In this document: positions 44,485-55,243 of the stretch, one piece after another
How the letters are laid out: each line of letters starts with the position of its first letter
How positions within the stretch are numbered: the stretch's first letter is position 1
From: Hyphomicrobium sp.
GTDB lineage: Bacteria > Pseudomonadota > Alphaproteobacteria > Rhizobiales > Hyphomicrobiaceae
Assembly: GCF_003987855.1 (NCBI RefSeq)
Contig: NZ_RXIZ01000004.1
Location: forward strand, 161,978 to 225,977
Direction of reading: 5' to 3'
DNA length: 64,000 bases
Translations under genes and position numbers: made by a program
The notes under the pieces: generated by a model
The model's input: the letters and a program-made list of their open reading frames with translations, nothing else
Databases searched by the model: none
Told to the model about the DNA's origin: nothing

Positions 44485-46491
44485 CTATGCACCTGCCGAT
44501 TGAAGAAGAGCCGTACGCTCCCGCTCGGTTTCAACGACCTGCTGCGCAGGAATGCTGAAGCCGCGATTGTAGTTGAAGGTGTGTCCGATCGCCGTCGCGA
44601 TGAGCGACACGAACCCGAGCGCCGCCAGCCACCAAATGTACCAGATCAGCGCAAAGCCGGTGACGAAGCAGATCCCGGCCAGGATGATGCCCGCGCTAGT
44701 ATTCTTCGGCATGTGGATCGGCTTGAAGCCGGAGAGCGGCCGCTTGTAGCCATGCTCCTTCATATCCCACCACGCGTCATGATCGTAGACGACTGGGGTG
44801 AAAGCGAAGTTGTAGACCGGAGGCGGCGATGATGTCGACCACTCGAGGGTACGCGCATTCCACGGGTCTCCGGTGACGTCGCGAAGCTTTTCGCGATTCT
44901 TGATGCTGACCGCGATTTGCACGAGGAACGATCCAATTCCGAGCGCGATCAGGAGAGCGCCGAACGCTGCCACGACGAAATAGATTTGCAGCGAAGGATC
45001 GTCGAACACGCGCAAGCGCCGGGTTACGCCCATCAAGCCCAGAGCGTAAAGAGGCATGAAGGCGAAGTAGAAGCCCGAGACCCAGAACCAGAACGACATC
45101 TTCCCCCAGAACGGATCAAGCCGGAACCCAATGGCCTTGGGGAACCAGTACGTGATGCCGGCGAACATACCGAACACCACGCCGCCGATAATGACGTTGT
45201 GGAAGTGAGCGATCAGGAACAAGCTGTTGTGAAGCACGAAATCGGCTGGCGGCACGGCGAGCAGCACGCCTGTCATACCGCCGATCACGAACGTCAGCAT
45301 GAACGCCACCGTCCACATCATCGGCAGCTCGAACCGGATGCGCCCACGATACATCGTGAACAGCCAGTTGAAGAGCTTGGCGCCCGTCGGGATCGAGATG
45401 ATCATCGTCGTGATGCCGAAGAACGAATTGACGCTGGCGCCCGAGCCCATCGTGAAGAAGTGGTGCAGCCACACGAGGTAAGACAGGATCGTGATAACGA
45501 CCGTCGCGTAGACCATCGACGTATAGCCGAAGAGACGTTTCCCGCAGAATGTCGCGGTGACTTCCGAGAAGACGCCGAACGCCGGCAGCACGAGGATGTA
45601 GACCTCGGGGTGACCCCAGATCCAGATGAGGTTCACGTACATCATCGGATTGCCGCCGAAGTCGTTCGTGAAGAAGTTGGTGCCGACGTAACGGTCGAGC
45701 GACAGCAGCACGAGGACGCCGGTGAGCACGGGGAAAGCTGCAACGATCAGAATGTTCGTGCAGAGCGACGTCCACGTGAAGACGGGCATTTTCATCATCG
45801 TCATGCCCGGCGCGCGCATCTTGACGATGGTAGCGATCAGGTTCACGCCCGATAACAGGGTGCCTACGCCCGCGATCTGCAGCGCCCATATGTAATAATC
45901 GACCCCGACATCTGGACTGTACGCGTAATTTGAAAGCGGCGGATAGGCGAGCCAGCCCGTGCGTGCGAACTCGCCGACGAAGAGCGATGCCATCACCAGG
46001 ATCGCGCCGGACACGGTCATCCAGAAGCTGAAGTTGTTGAGGAATGGGAACGCCACGTCGCGCGCGCCGATTTGGAGCGGCACGACGAAGTTCATCAGCC
46101 CCGTGACGAGCGGCATGGCGACGAAGAAGATCATGATCACGCCGTGGGCCGTGAAGATCTGATCGAAGTGATGCGCCGGCAGATAGCCCTCGTTGCCGTT
46201 GAAGGCGATGGCCTGCTGCGCGCGCATCATGATGGCGTCGGCGAAGCCCCGCAGAAGCATGACGAGGCCGAGCACGATGTACATGACGCCGATCCGCTTG
46301 TGATCGACGCTCGTAAACCACTCGTGCCAGAGATAGCCCCAGAGCTTGAAATAGGTGATTGCACCGACGACCACCGCACCGCCGATCAAGACGGCGATGA
46401 ACGTCGCGAGCAGGATCGGCTCGTGATACGGGATCGACTCAAGCGACAGCCGTCCGAAGATCGCTTTCTGAAGATCAAAGTTTTCGAACAT
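44485..46491 (-). CDS. cyoB: cytochrome bo3 quinol oxidase subunit I
   Basis: The 668-residue catalytic subunit, with about 15 membrane helices, reduces oxygen to water and pumps protons. The Tyr-His cross-link motif is [19 protein letters not shown]. The quinol-site residues are present in [15 protein letters not shown] (Arg, Asp) and [11 protein letters not shown] (His, Gln), so it is a quinol rather than a cytochrome c oxidase. The haem/copper His residues in WLHHFF and [12 protein letters not shown] are intact. It lies between cyoA and cyoC. Confidence 0.97.
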   Translation of the reverse strand: MFENFDLQKAIFGRLSLESIPYHEPILLATFIAVLIGGAVVVGAITYFKLWGYLWHEWFTSVDHKRIGVMYIVLGLVMLLRGFADAIMMRAQQAIAFNGNEGYLPAHHFDQIFTAHGVIMIFFVAMPLVTGLMNFVVPLQIGARDVAFPFLNNFSFWMTVSGAILVMASLFVGEFARTGWLAYPPLSNYAYSPDVGVDYYIWALQIAGVGTLLSGVNLIATIVKMRAPGMTMMKMPVFTWTSLCTNILIVAAFPVLTGVLVLLSLDRYVGTNFFTNDFGGNPMMYVNLIWIWGHPEVYILVLPAFGVFSEVTATFCGKRLFGYTSMVYATVVITILSYLVWLHHFFTMGSGASVNSFFGITTMIISIPTGAKLFNWLFTMYRGRIRFELPMMWTVAFMLTFVIGGMTGVLLAVPPADFVLHNSLFLIAHFHNVIIGGVVFGMFAGITYWFPKAIGFRLDPFWGKMSFWFWVSGFYFAFMPLYALGLMGVTRRLRVFDDPSLQIYFVVAAFGALLIALGIGSFLVQIAVSIKNREKLRDVTGDPWNARTLEWSTSSPPPVYNFAFTPVVYDHDAWWDMKEHGYKRPLSGFKPIHMPKNTSAGIILAGICFVTGFALIWYIWWLAALGFVSLIATAIGHTFNYNRGFSIPAQQVVETERERTALLQSAGA

Positions 46492-46525
46492 TTCTGGAAT
46501 TCGTCCCGGTCAGGAGTGGTGCCGT

Positions 46526-47671
46526 TCAGGAGTTTGAGGGCTTAGGCGCGAACGATTGGAACATCGAGGGCCGTGGCAGCCCCGCTCCAAGCAGCGGCGT
46601 CGCGCTGATCGGGGTGACCTCGGCAGCTTGCACGTCCATTCCCATTGGCGCCGCCTTCGTGCAAACGCTCGCCACATAGGACTTCTTCACCATCGGGTCA
46701 GAACCCCGTCGCGCCGACTTGTCGTACTCGATGTCTTGCACGTTGTAGGCACCCGCGAGACCGAGCCCACCTTTCGCATCGATGGCCGCCATCTCGTGCG
46801 TGCACATCTTTCCAGGTTGGACGCACATATTGAGGATCAGATGAAAGATCTGCGGGTCGATGCTCGCATATTTCTTGACGGGCACAGCCTCGCTGGGACG
46901 CTCAAGATCCAGATATTCCGTGCGGCCGAGAGTGCTGCCGCCGGAAGCCTTGACGTCCGCAACCCACTTGTCGAAACCGGCTTGGTCGGCTCCGATGAAG
47001 TTGAAGCGCATTTCCGAGAAACCGCTACCGCTGTAGTTGGCCGAAAATCCCTTGAAGGTTCCTGGCTTGTTGATGACGGCGTGAAGCTGCGTTTGCATGC
47101 CGGGCATCGCATAGACCATTCCCGCGAGCGCCGGCACGTAGAAGGCGTTCATCACCGATGATGCCGTGATCTTGAAGTTGATCGGCTGATCGAGAGGCGC
47201 CGCCATCTCGTTGACGGTCGCGATCCCGTAATCGGGATAAATGAAGAGCCACTTCCAATCGAGCGCGACAACCTGAACATTGAGCGGCTTCTTTATCTCC
47301 GCCGCGGTCGCGCCCGGAGTCGTCCGCGAAATCGGGCGGTACGGATCCAGCATGTGGGTCGCCATCCAGGTTACGGCACCGAGGCAGATGATGATGAGCA
47401 GCGGAGCCGACCAGATGATCAATTCGAGATGGGTCGAATGCGCCCAGTCGGGATCGTACTGCGCCGACGTGTTGGACTGGCGGTAATGCCATGCGAAAAA
47501 TGCGGTGAGTGCCATCACCGGCAGGATGATCAACAGCATCAGAATGGTGGAGATGACCACCAGGTCTCGCTGCTGAACCGCGATGTCGCCAGCGGGGTTC
47601 AAGACGACCGCGTTGCAGCCGCCCAGCACGGCAAGAAGCGGCAGAAGGGCGATAATGCGAAATCGTTTCAA
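46526..47671 (-). CDS. cyoA: cytochrome bo3 quinol oxidase subunit II
   Basis: A 381-residue lipoprotein-type subunit. TTG 47671 gives a lipobox signal (KRFRIIALLPLLAVLGGC). Two helices (residues ~45-110) precede a cupredoxin-like domain (VVALDWKWLFIYPDYGIATV, VMNAFYVPALAGMVYAMPGM), which lacks the CuA ligands, as expected for a quinol oxidase. A long C-terminal tail is rich in Pro/Ala. The frame is open 58 codons further upstream, but no other start looks better. First gene of cyoABCD-surf1. Confidence 0.93.
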   Translation of the reverse strand: MKRFRIIALLPLLAVLGGCNAVVLNPAGDIAVQQRDLVVISTILMLLIILPVMALTAFFAWHYRQSNTSAQYDPDWAHSTHLELIIWSAPLLIIICLGAVTWMATHMLDPYRPISRTTPGATAAEIKKPLNVQVVALDWKWLFIYPDYGIATVNEMAAPLDQPINFKITASSVMNAFYVPALAGMVYAMPGMQTQLHAVINKPGTFKGFSANYSGSGFSEMRFNFIGADQAGFDKWVADVKASGGSTLGRTEYLDLERPSEAVPVKKYASIDPQIFHLILNMCVQPGKMCTHEMAAIDAKGGLGLAGAYNVQDIEYDKSARRGSDPMVKKSYVASVCTKAAPMGMDVQAAEVTPISATPLLGAGLPRPSMFQSFAPKPSNS

Positions 47672-47734
47672 GGCAGTTCGCGTCCCATCGACAGAGCTTC
47701 CATTTCCGCTAACGGCGTGAAGAATGCAGCGACA

Positions 47735-47751
47735 TTGGACAATTTGCCCAA
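47735..47751. promoter_or_regulatory. palindrome upstream of cyoA
   Basis: TTGGACAATTTGCCCAA is a symmetric element (TTGG-n-CAA-n-TTG-n-CCAA) 64 bases before the cyoA start. It has the size of a dimeric-regulator operator and could control the oxidase operon; the regulator is unknown. The rest of the 325-base interval 47672-47996 contains a GCCTGCAGGC palindrome near 47966 and no gene I can support. Confidence 0.45.
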
Positions 47752-47996
47752 CGCCAGTTGGCCGCAGGAAGAGCTGGCTCGTTAGCACTCCCGACACGCG
47801 ATTTTTATTGCACCTGCCGGAGGCCAAATTCCTTAAAAACTGCAAACGATTTAATCGCCGCTCGCTCGATTATTGGTCTTTCGGATGGCCTTGATGAACT
47901 TGACCCTCCCGGATCATCGGGTCAGAAGCAGCCCTTGCAGTCGGTTCGATACAGAACAATCTAGCCTGCAGGCCAGGTTGTTAGCCGCGATTGCCG

Positions 47997-48278
47997 ATGA
48001 AGATCGACCACAAGACAGGGCAGAAATTACTCAAGGCTGCCATGCGCGAGCGGCTTGCGCCGGGTAAGTACGACGTGTTCGCGTGGGCTGAGAATGGGGA
48101 GCTACAAACCGTTACGGTCCGATGGAAATCCTACACGTCCCGGGGCGTCGACATCGAATCTGGCGCGGATAACGAGTTGTCTATGAATGCCGCCGAGCTT
48201 CCGAACGGTGTCGCCCGCCACGCCGCATATTATCTCGGGTCGTTTCGTGTCGACCGGACGGAACGGGAAGACACCTAG
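47997..48278 (+). CDS. small hypothetical protein
   Basis: A 93-residue product from ATG 47997 (MKIDHKTGQKLLKAAMRERL...), mixed alpha/beta, with a VTVRWKSYTSRGVDIESGAD core. It reads like a small conserved domain but I do not recognise a family. It diverges from the cyo operon and converges on the coiled-coil gene at 48310-48561, so it has its own promoter. A TTG two codons upstream is an alternative start. Confidence 0.5.
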   Translation: MKIDHKTGQKLLKAAMRERLAPGKYDVFAWAENGELQTVTVRWKSYTSRGVDIESGADNELSMNAAELPNGVARHAAYYLGSFRVDRTEREDT

Positions 48279-48309
48279 CCGGGCTCGCCCGCCCGGCCCC
48301 AATCCCTAA

Positions 48310-48561
48310 TCAGATTTCGTCGTCTCGGCGCGTAGACCTCTTCAGCGCCTCGTCGAGCGCGCGCTCACGAAGTTCCGGGTGACTGGAGATGGAAACCCTA
48401 TGCATCTGCCAAGCGGCGAGCAAACGCTCCATGAGCATCAGATCTTCTGCCGCGACGAGAGACGGTCGGGCCTTGGCCGCGTCTCTCAGCTCGTGCGCCT
48501 GACGCTGAATGTCGGCGATGTGCTGATCGGTTTCTGCAAGCTGCTGGTCTATAGTTGACAT
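48310..48561 (-). CDS. small coiled-coil hypothetical protein
   Basis: An 83-residue, almost fully helical and charged product (MSTIDQQLAETDQHIADIQRQ...). The heptad-like hydrophobic spacing over residues 1-55 suggests a coiled coil. No family or catalytic residue is visible. It lies 31 bases from the convergent small gene and about 90 from the end of atpC on the same strand. An ATG at 48561 with GGAGG-like bases upstream supports it. Confidence 0.5.
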   Translation of the reverse strand: MSTIDQQLAETDQHIADIQRQAHELRDAAKARPSLVAAEDLMLMERLLAAWQMHRVSISSHPELRERALDEALKRSTRRDDEI

Positions 48562-48651
48562 GGCGAAGCCTCCGCGCGGTAGACAAATGTCCTACCGTTG
48601 CGGAAGGCCGGAGTTGCAGCCAGTTTTAAAGTTCTGCCTCGGCCGGACGGC

Positions 48652-49050
48652 TTAGGCCGCGCGCGGCGACAGCTGCCGGAGCTCGGTGACGAGAGTATCC
48701 GCCATGCGCTTGGCCTCGTCGTCCTTCGCTGCTGCGAGTTCCGCTTCGGCGGTCTTCAACTCTTGCGCAATGGTCGCCGCCGACAGTTCGTCGACGTCAT
48801 ACGCCTTCTCGGCGAGTACCGTGAGCCGGGAAGGATCAACGTCCGCGAAGCCTGATTTGACGAAGAGACGCTTGCGAATTCCTGCGGCCGCGACGTCGAG
48901 CACGCCCGGACGGAGCGTCGAGATCACCGGCACGTGCCCGGCAAGCACCGTGAAGTCGCCATCGCTGCCCGGCACCACAACCTGATCGGCATCGATCGTC
49001 ATCAACACCCGTTCCGGAGAGACGAGTTCAAACCTGAATGTGCCTGCCAT
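48652..49050 (-). CDS. atpC: ATP synthase epsilon subunit
   Basis: A 132-residue F1 stalk subunit. The beta-sandwich domain (FRFELVSPERVLMTIDADQV, then GDFTVLAGHVPVISTLRPGV) is intact, and two C-terminal helices follow that can inhibit ATP hydrolysis. It is last in the atpH-A-G-D-C operon and separated from atpD by the zinc-ribbon gene. Confidence 0.96.
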   Translation of the reverse strand: MAGTFRFELVSPERVLMTIDADQVVVPGSDGDFTVLAGHVPVISTLRPGVLDVAAAGIRKRLFVKSGFADVDPSRLTVLAEKAYDVDELSAATIAQELKTAEAELAAAKDDEAKRMADTLVTELRQLSPRAA

Positions 49051-49101
49051 GATGACTTCCGACCCTTCGAAGGCGTTCGATTTCGTGAGGCGTTTCTTTG
49101 A

Positions 49102-49374
49102 TTAAGCTTGGCGCGGCTCTTCTTCGCCGTCTTCTTCCGCGCCAGCTTTGGCCCTCACTTCTTCCGGCGTCTGCAGCTTGGTTCCGCAGAACGGACAGAA
49201 GAAGAGCGGGTGATCAACGAGCCCGGGCTCGTCTTCCTCAAGATCGACAAGCCCGACAGTCATATAGATGACCTCGTCGGGCCCGACGGTGATGAGGGGC
49301 TCGAAGTCGCCGCCCTCGAGAGCTTCCTTGAGCTCCTCGCAGCAGCTCCCAAACGTCTTAGTGGCTTCCGCCAT
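49102..49374 (-). CDS. small CxxC zinc-ribbon-like protein inside the atp operon
   Basis: A 90-residue product from ATG 49374 (MAEATKTFGSCCEELKEALE). It has one CxxC knuckle (FFCPFCGTKLQTPEEVRAKA) and a Cys-Cys pair near the N-terminus that could complete a metal site. The tail is strongly acidic. Its spacing to atpD (62 bases) and atpC (51 bases) places it in the ATP synthase transcript. I do not recognise a named family and no role in ATP synthase is known to me. Confidence 0.7.
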   Translation of the reverse strand: MAEATKTFGSCCEELKEALEGGDFEPLITVGPDEVIYMTVGLVDLEEDEPGLVDHPLFFCPFCGTKLQTPEEVRAKAGAEEDGEEEPRQA

Positions 49375-49436
49375 CAACTTCTTCTCCTGGCGGTGTGATC
49401 GAACGGAACTTCCGTTCGACAACGCTCAGCCTGTTG

Positions 49437-50891
<1,455 letters not shown>

Positions 50892-51296
50892 TTAGGCGAC
50901 CGACAGCGTCACCGGGATGTTGTTGCGCGTCGCCTTGGAATACGGGCAGATCTGATGAGCGTCTTCGATTAAGGCCTGCAGCTTGTCCTTGTCCGCTCCG
51001 GGGATCGCGAGCGTCAGATGCGCTTTGAGCCCGAAGCTCGTTGCGTCCTTGTCGAGTTCCACTTCGCAGGTGACTTTCGCGGCCGGTCCGTCGAGTCCAT
51101 GCTTCTTTGCGAGCAGCAGAACGGCTTGACCGAAGCAGGACGACCAGCCCAAAGCGAAGAGTTGCTCAGGGTTATGACCTTCACCCGAACCACCAAGATC
51201 TTTCGGTAACGCCATCGCCAAGGCGAGCTTGCCATCCTCGAGGACGGCCCGGCCATCCCGGCCGCCTTTCGTCGTCGCACGCGTTACATAAGCCAT
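50892..51296 (-). CDS. Ohr/OsmC-family peroxiredoxin inserted in the atp operon
   Basis: A 134-residue organic-hydroperoxide reductase-type protein. The two redox Cys are in LGWSSCFGQAVLLLAKKHG and HQICPYSKATRNNIPVTL, and the N-terminal VLEDGKLALAMALPKDLGGS with its catalytic Arg context fits Ohr. It sits between atpG and atpD with gaps of only 15 and 21 bases, so it is probably transcribed with ATP synthase. That would tie peroxide defence to respiration genes. I have not seen this arrangement described. Confidence 0.88.
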   Translation of the reverse strand: MAYVTRATTKGGRDGRAVLEDGKLALAMALPKDLGGSGEGHNPEQLFALGWSSCFGQAVLLLAKKHGLDGPAAKVTCEVELDKDATSFGLKAHLTLAIPGADKDKLQALIEDAHQICPYSKATRNNIPVTLSVA

Positions 51297-51311
51297 GACC
51301 TAACCTCCGGA

Positions 51312-52193
51312 TCAGAGCGCTTCCGCGCCCGAGATGATCTCGATGAGTTCCTTCGTGATGTTCGCTTGGCGCTGACGGTTGTACTTGATCGTCAGCTTGT
51401 TGATCATGTCGCCCGCGTTGCGCGTCGCGTTGTCCATGGCCGTCATCTGGGCACCATAGAACGACGCCGAGTTCTCCAGCAGGCCGCGGAAGATCTGGGT
51501 CGAGATGTTGCGCGATAGCAGGAAGCCAAGAACCTCTTCCTCGCTGGGCTCATATTCGTAGAGAGCCCCATCGCTTTTGCTCTCGGCCTGCGTCCCACTC
51601 ACCGTCGCCGGGATGAGCTGCAGCGCCGTCGGCTTTTGAGCGATGACCGACTTGAATTCCGAGAAGTAGAGCGTCGCCACATCGAACTCGCCCGCCTCGA
51701 ACATCTCGAGCACGCGGCTCGCAACGCCTTCGGCGTGCGCAAAAGTCAGCTGCCGGACGCCCTGGAAATCCTTACGTTCGACGATGTTCCGGCCAAGATC
51801 GCGCCGCAGGTTTTCCGCGCCCTTACGGCCGACGGCCATGATCTTCACGGTCTTGCCGGCCGCGATTAGCCGGTTCGCATCCGAACGCGCGAGTTTGGCG
51901 ATGTTCGAGTTGAAACCACCGCAAAGACCGCGTTCGGAGGTCATCACGATCAGGAGATGAACCTGATCCTTGCCGTTGCCGACCAGAAGCGGCGAAGCCC
52001 CAGCTTTGTCGGTGACCTTTGAAGCCAGGCTACCGAGCACCGCCGCCATCCGCTCCGCGTACGGGCGGGCAGCCGTAGCGGCCTCCTGCGCGCGGCGCAA
52101 CTTCGCTGCGGCGACCATCTGCATGGCCTTCGTAATCTTCCGCGTCGCCTTCACCGAGGCGATGCGGTTGCGCATATCTTTTAAGCTCGCCAT
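51312..52193 (-). CDS. atpG: ATP synthase gamma subunit
   Basis: The 293-residue central rotor shaft of F1. The N-terminal helix [20 protein letters not shown] and the C-terminal helix with [20 protein letters not shown] are the conserved coiled-coil ends. [15 protein letters not shown] is the conserved middle. The segment [20 protein letters not shown] is normal for alphaproteobacteria. It lies 25 bases after atpA. Confidence 0.97.
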   Translation of the reverse strand: MASLKDMRNRIASVKATRKITKAMQMVAAAKLRRAQEAATAARPYAERMAAVLGSLASKVTDKAGASPLLVGNGKDQVHLLIVMTSERGLCGGFNSNIAKLARSDANRLIAAGKTVKIMAVGRKGAENLRRDLGRNIVERKDFQGVRQLTFAHAEGVASRVLEMFEAGEFDVATLYFSEFKSVIAQKPTALQLIPATVSGTQAESKSDGALYEYEPSEEEVLGFLLSRNISTQIFRGLLENSASFYGAQMTAMDNATRNAGDMINKLTIKYNRQRQANITKELIEIISGAEAL

Positions 52194-52218
52194 CGGGCGT
52201 TCTCCTCAAGGAACCCGA

Positions 52219-53748
52219 TTAAGCTGCGAAGCCCTTGGCGAACTTATCGAGGAACTCGACGAGCTTCTTTTCCGAGTCGGCCGAAAGGGCCTTCTCCTTG
52301 GCGATCGTCTCGAGAAGCGTCTTCTCGGCGCGAAGGCCTGCCAGGACGCCCTGCTCGAACTTGCCAACGGCCGAGACCGGAATGCTGTCGAGATAGCCGC
52401 GCGTACCGGCGAAGATCACCGCAACCTGCTCTTCCATCTTCAGCGGCGAGAACTGCGGCTGCTTCAGCAGTTCCGTCAGCCGCGAGCCGCGCGCCAGAAG
52501 CTTTTGCGTCGCCGCGTCGAGGTCCGAGCCGAACTGCGCGAACGCCGCCATTTCGCGATACTGCGCAAGCTCGCCTTTGATCTTGCCGGCAACCTGCTTC
52601 ATCGCCTTCGTCTGAGCCGACGAGCCGACGCGCGACACCGAGAGACCGACGTTCACCGCCGGGCGGATGCCTTGATAAAAAAGATCCGACTCAAGGAAGA
52701 TCTGGCCGTCGGTGATCGAGATCACGTTCGTCGGAATGTACGCCGACACGTCGTTCGCCTGAGTTTCGATGACGGGAAGCGCCGTCAACGAGCCTTTTCC
52801 AGCCGCATCGCCCATCTTGGCCGCGCGCTCAAGCAAGCGAGAGTGAAGGTAGAAAACGTCGCCGGGATAAGCTTCGCGGCCCGGCGGACGGCGAAGCAGC
52901 AGCGACATCTGACGATAAGCGACGGCCTGCTTCGAAAGGTCGTCGTAAGCGATCACGGCATGCATGCCGTTGTCGCGGAAATATTCACCCATCGTGCAGC
53001 CCGTGAAGGGCGCAAGGTACTGCATCGGAGCGGGATCGGAAGCCGTAGCGGCAACGACAATCGAATATTCCAGTGCGCCACGCTCTTCGAGAACCTTGAC
53101 GAACTGCGCGACCGTGGAGCGCTTCTGACCAACGGCGACATACACGCAGTAGAGTTTCGCGCTTTCGTCGGTGCCCTGGTTGGCCGGCTTCTGGTTGAGG
53201 AAGGTGTCGAGAATGACGGCGGTCTTGCCGGTCTGGCGGTCGCCGATGACGAGTTCGCGCTGTCCGCGGCCGATCGGAATGAGAGCGTCGATGGCTTTGA
53301 GGCCCGTCGCCATCGGTTCGTGAACCGACTTGCGCGGCAGGATGCCGGGCGCCTTGACGTCGACGCGCATCTTCTTATCGAACTTGATCGGGCCTTTGCC
53401 GTCGATCGGGTTGCCGAGACCATCGACGACACGTCCGAGGAGCCCCTTGCCGACCGGAACTTCCACGATGGCGCCGGTCCGCTTGACGGTGTCGCCTTCC
53501 TTGATCGTGCGGTCGTCGCCGAAAATAACGACGCCGACGTTATCGGCTTCGAGGTTCAGCGCCATGCCCCGGATGCCGCCGGGGAACTCGACCATTTCGC
53601 CGGCCTGAACATTGTCGAGACCGTAAACGCGCGCAATGCCGTCACCGACTGACAGCACCTGACCGATCTCTGAAACCTCAGCTTCCTTGCCGAAGTTTTT
53701 GATCTGATCCTTGAGGATCGAAGAAATTTCTGCGGCCCGGATTTCCAT
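52219..53748 (-). CDS. atpA: ATP synthase alpha subunit
   Basis: The 509-residue non-catalytic nucleotide-binding F1 subunit. The P-loop is [20 protein letters not shown], and the arginine finger region is [20 protein letters not shown]. The N-terminal beta barrel with [20 protein letters not shown] is typical. The start is ATG 53748 ([20 protein letters not shown]) with GAAGAGG upstream. It lies 126 bases after atpH. Confidence 0.98.
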   Translation of the reverse strand: MEIRAAEISSILKDQIKNFGKEAEVSEIGQVLSVGDGIARVYGLDNVQAGEMVEFPGGIRGMALNLEADNVGVVIFGDDRTIKEGDTVKRTGAIVEVPVGKGLLGRVVDGLGNPIDGKGPIKFDKKMRVDVKAPGILPRKSVHEPMATGLKAIDALIPIGRGQRELVIGDRQTGKTAVILDTFLNQKPANQGTDESAKLYCVYVAVGQKRSTVAQFVKVLEERGALEYSIVVAATASDPAPMQYLAPFTGCTMGEYFRDNGMHAVIAYDDLSKQAVAYRQMSLLLRRPPGREAYPGDVFYLHSRLLERAAKMGDAAGKGSLTALPVIETQANDVSAYIPTNVISITDGQIFLESDLFYQGIRPAVNVGLSVSRVGSSAQTKAMKQVAGKIKGELAQYREMAAFAQFGSDLDAATQKLLARGSRLTELLKQPQFSPLKMEEQVAVIFAGTRGYLDSIPVSAVGKFEQGVLAGLRAEKTLLETIAKEKALSADSEKKLVEFLDKFAKGFAA

Positions 53749-53874
53749 TGAGACCTCTTCCCTGGTCGTTTCCATTTGTCGGAGCCTGGATCGGCTCCTT
53801 ATTCCAATTTGTTAAACCGAACCTCGCGCTGCGCATCGGCCAGATGCCGCTGCCGAACGCCAGGCCTTTCAAGT

Positions 53875-54432
53875 TCATGCGCCGCTCAGAACCGTCTTCA
53901 TGCTCTGAAGCTTGGTCTTCAGCGAGGAGTCAATCATCCGGCTGCCGACCTTGACGATCAGCCCGCCGAGAATGCTGGGATCGACGCGCGATTGCAGCGC
54001 CACTTCCTTGCCGACGGAGGATTTGAGCGTGTCCTTCAAAGCCGCGATCTGCTCATCATTGAGCGGGAATGCGCTCGTCACGTCTGCCGTGATCTCGCCA
54101 CGCGCCTTGGCGGCGAGCGAACGGTAGGCCTTGATCATGTCCTGGACGACGAACAGCCGCCGATTGGCCGTGACAAGCTTCAGGAAATTGGCGGTGAGCC
54201 CGCCGATGCCGGCCCTGTCGAGAATGACCGCGATCGCCTTCGCCTGATCGTCCGCCGCGATCACGGGGCTGCGCACGAGACGCACCAGATCCGGGCTCTC
54301 ATCGAGCAAAGCCTGAAAATTTTTGAGATCGCCCTCGATCCCTTCGACGTTCGAGCTTTCGCTTGCCAGCTCGAATAAGGCCGACGCGTACCGTCCAGCC
54401 ACCCCACCAACGCTTGTATCGTCCGTCGCCAC
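53875..54432 (-). CDS. atpH: ATP synthase delta subunit
   Basis: The 185-residue F1 stator cap that binds alpha and the b subunits. [20 protein letters not shown] opens the helical N-domain, and [20 protein letters not shown] with the later [20 protein letters not shown] forms the conserved C-domain. GTG 54432 with GAGG ten bases upstream is the best start. The open frame continues far upstream without support. First gene of this F1 operon; the F0 genes are not in the window, as is usual in alphaproteobacteria. Confidence 0.95.
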   Translation of the reverse strand: MATDDTSVGGVAGRYASALFELASESSNVEGIEGDLKNFQALLDESPDLVRLVRSPVIAADDQAKAIAVILDRAGIGGLTANFLKLVTANRRLFVVQDMIKAYRSLAAKARGEITADVTSAFPLNDEQIAALKDTLKSSVGKEVALQSRVDPSILGGLIVKVGSRMIDSSLKTKLQSMKTVLSGA

Positions 54433-54681
54433 GTCGCTCTCACCTCGCGCCTTCAGGCGCATAGAGGGCAGGGCACGTAACGGCCCGATATTGCGCCCGC
54501 TCCAAGGAAAAGGCCTTTGACAAAAAAGAGCGCACGGGGCCGGAACCCACCAGCCGCCCCCTTCTAAAGCCGGGCTGTCCTTAACATGCGCTCCCAATGG
54601 CTTCAACCGTTCGCCAAGAGGGCGCGTTGCCGCATAATGAGGCGGCCTGCTGCCCGCATTTTTGGGCTTTCCGCTTATTTC

Positions 54682-54855
54682 GGACTGAACGTCGCCCACT
54701 TGCGTGAATGGCAGGTGGAATGCCCGTTCAAACTGCGTTCAGGCTGGACCAGGTACAAACAGCACATTGGCTCGAGGGCACGGCCCACCTGCAAGTTCAC
54801 GTCCCTGCACTTCACGTCCCAGGACTAAGGCCCGCTCCGGCGGGCCTATTTTTTA
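54682..54855 (+). ncRNA. candidate long-hairpin RNA between atpH and yraN
   Basis: This occupies the 427-base gap 54433-54859, which has no convincing gene. Nested pairings run GGACTGAA (54682-54689) with TTCACGTCC (54811-54819), GCGTGAA (54702-54708) with TTCACGT (54796-54802), GCAGGTGG (54711-54718) with CCACCTGC (54785-54792) and TGCCC (54721-54725) with GGGCA (54776-54780). A large internal bubble lies between the outer two stems. A terminator GGCCCGC/GCGGGCC plus TATTTTTT (54829-54855) points rightward although no rightward gene precedes it. The shape recalls 6S RNA, but I cannot verify the family. No clear promoter is seen. Confidence 0.5.
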
Positions 54856-54859
54856 GCTG

Positions 54860-55243
54860 TCAAAGCGCGTCCCGCATGATGATCGGAAACCGCCACGGCA
54901 GGACGAACACCAAATCAAACCCCACGTCATGCGCTTGATATTGCGGATTGCGCGCCAGCCAGAGGTCCGCGGCGCGCCGAACGCGACGGCGCATCGTCAG
55001 CGTGATCGCGTCCTCGGCATCTTCAGTGGTCTGCCGCCGCTTCACCTCGATGAAGGCAACCCTTTTCTTGCGGATCGCGATCAGATCGATCTCTCCGACG
55101 GGCGTTTTGAAGCGTCGGCCGAGAATGCGGTGACCGGTCATCATGTAAACTGCCGCAACAATCGTCTCGGCCGTCAGCCCGCTTCGATGCCGGCGTCGCC
55201 GCTCGAGCCGCTGCCGGAAGTCGTCGTTGACATTCGAATTCAT
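54860..55243 (-). CDS. YraN/UPF0102 nuclease-fold protein
   Basis: A 127-residue protein of the YraN family. GLTAETIVAAVYMMTGHRIL is followed by the PD-(D/E)XK-like active-site arrangement VGEIDLIAIRKKRVAFIEVK, with the Glu, Asp, Glu and Lys present. The function is not established; a Holliday-junction or restriction-like fold is inferred. It overlaps rsmI by 4 bases (ATGA), the common rsmI-yraN pair. Confidence 0.92.
   Translation of the reverse strand: MNSNVNDDFRQRLERRRRHRSGLTAETIVAAVYMMTGHRILGRRFKTPVGEIDLIAIRKKRVAFIEVKRRQTTEDAEDAITLTMRRRVRRAADLWLARNPQYQAHDVGFDLVFVLPWRFPIIMRDAL

Noticed and set aside
45116..46321. 401-codon leftward frame inside cyoB
   Set aside because: Overlaps the unmistakable CyoB frame on the same strand and is Arg/His-rich without domains, so it is a shadow.
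51970..53652. 560-codon rightward frame opposite atpG and atpA
   Set aside because: Lies antisense to two conserved ATP synthase genes and its residue mix is typical of an antisense shadow.
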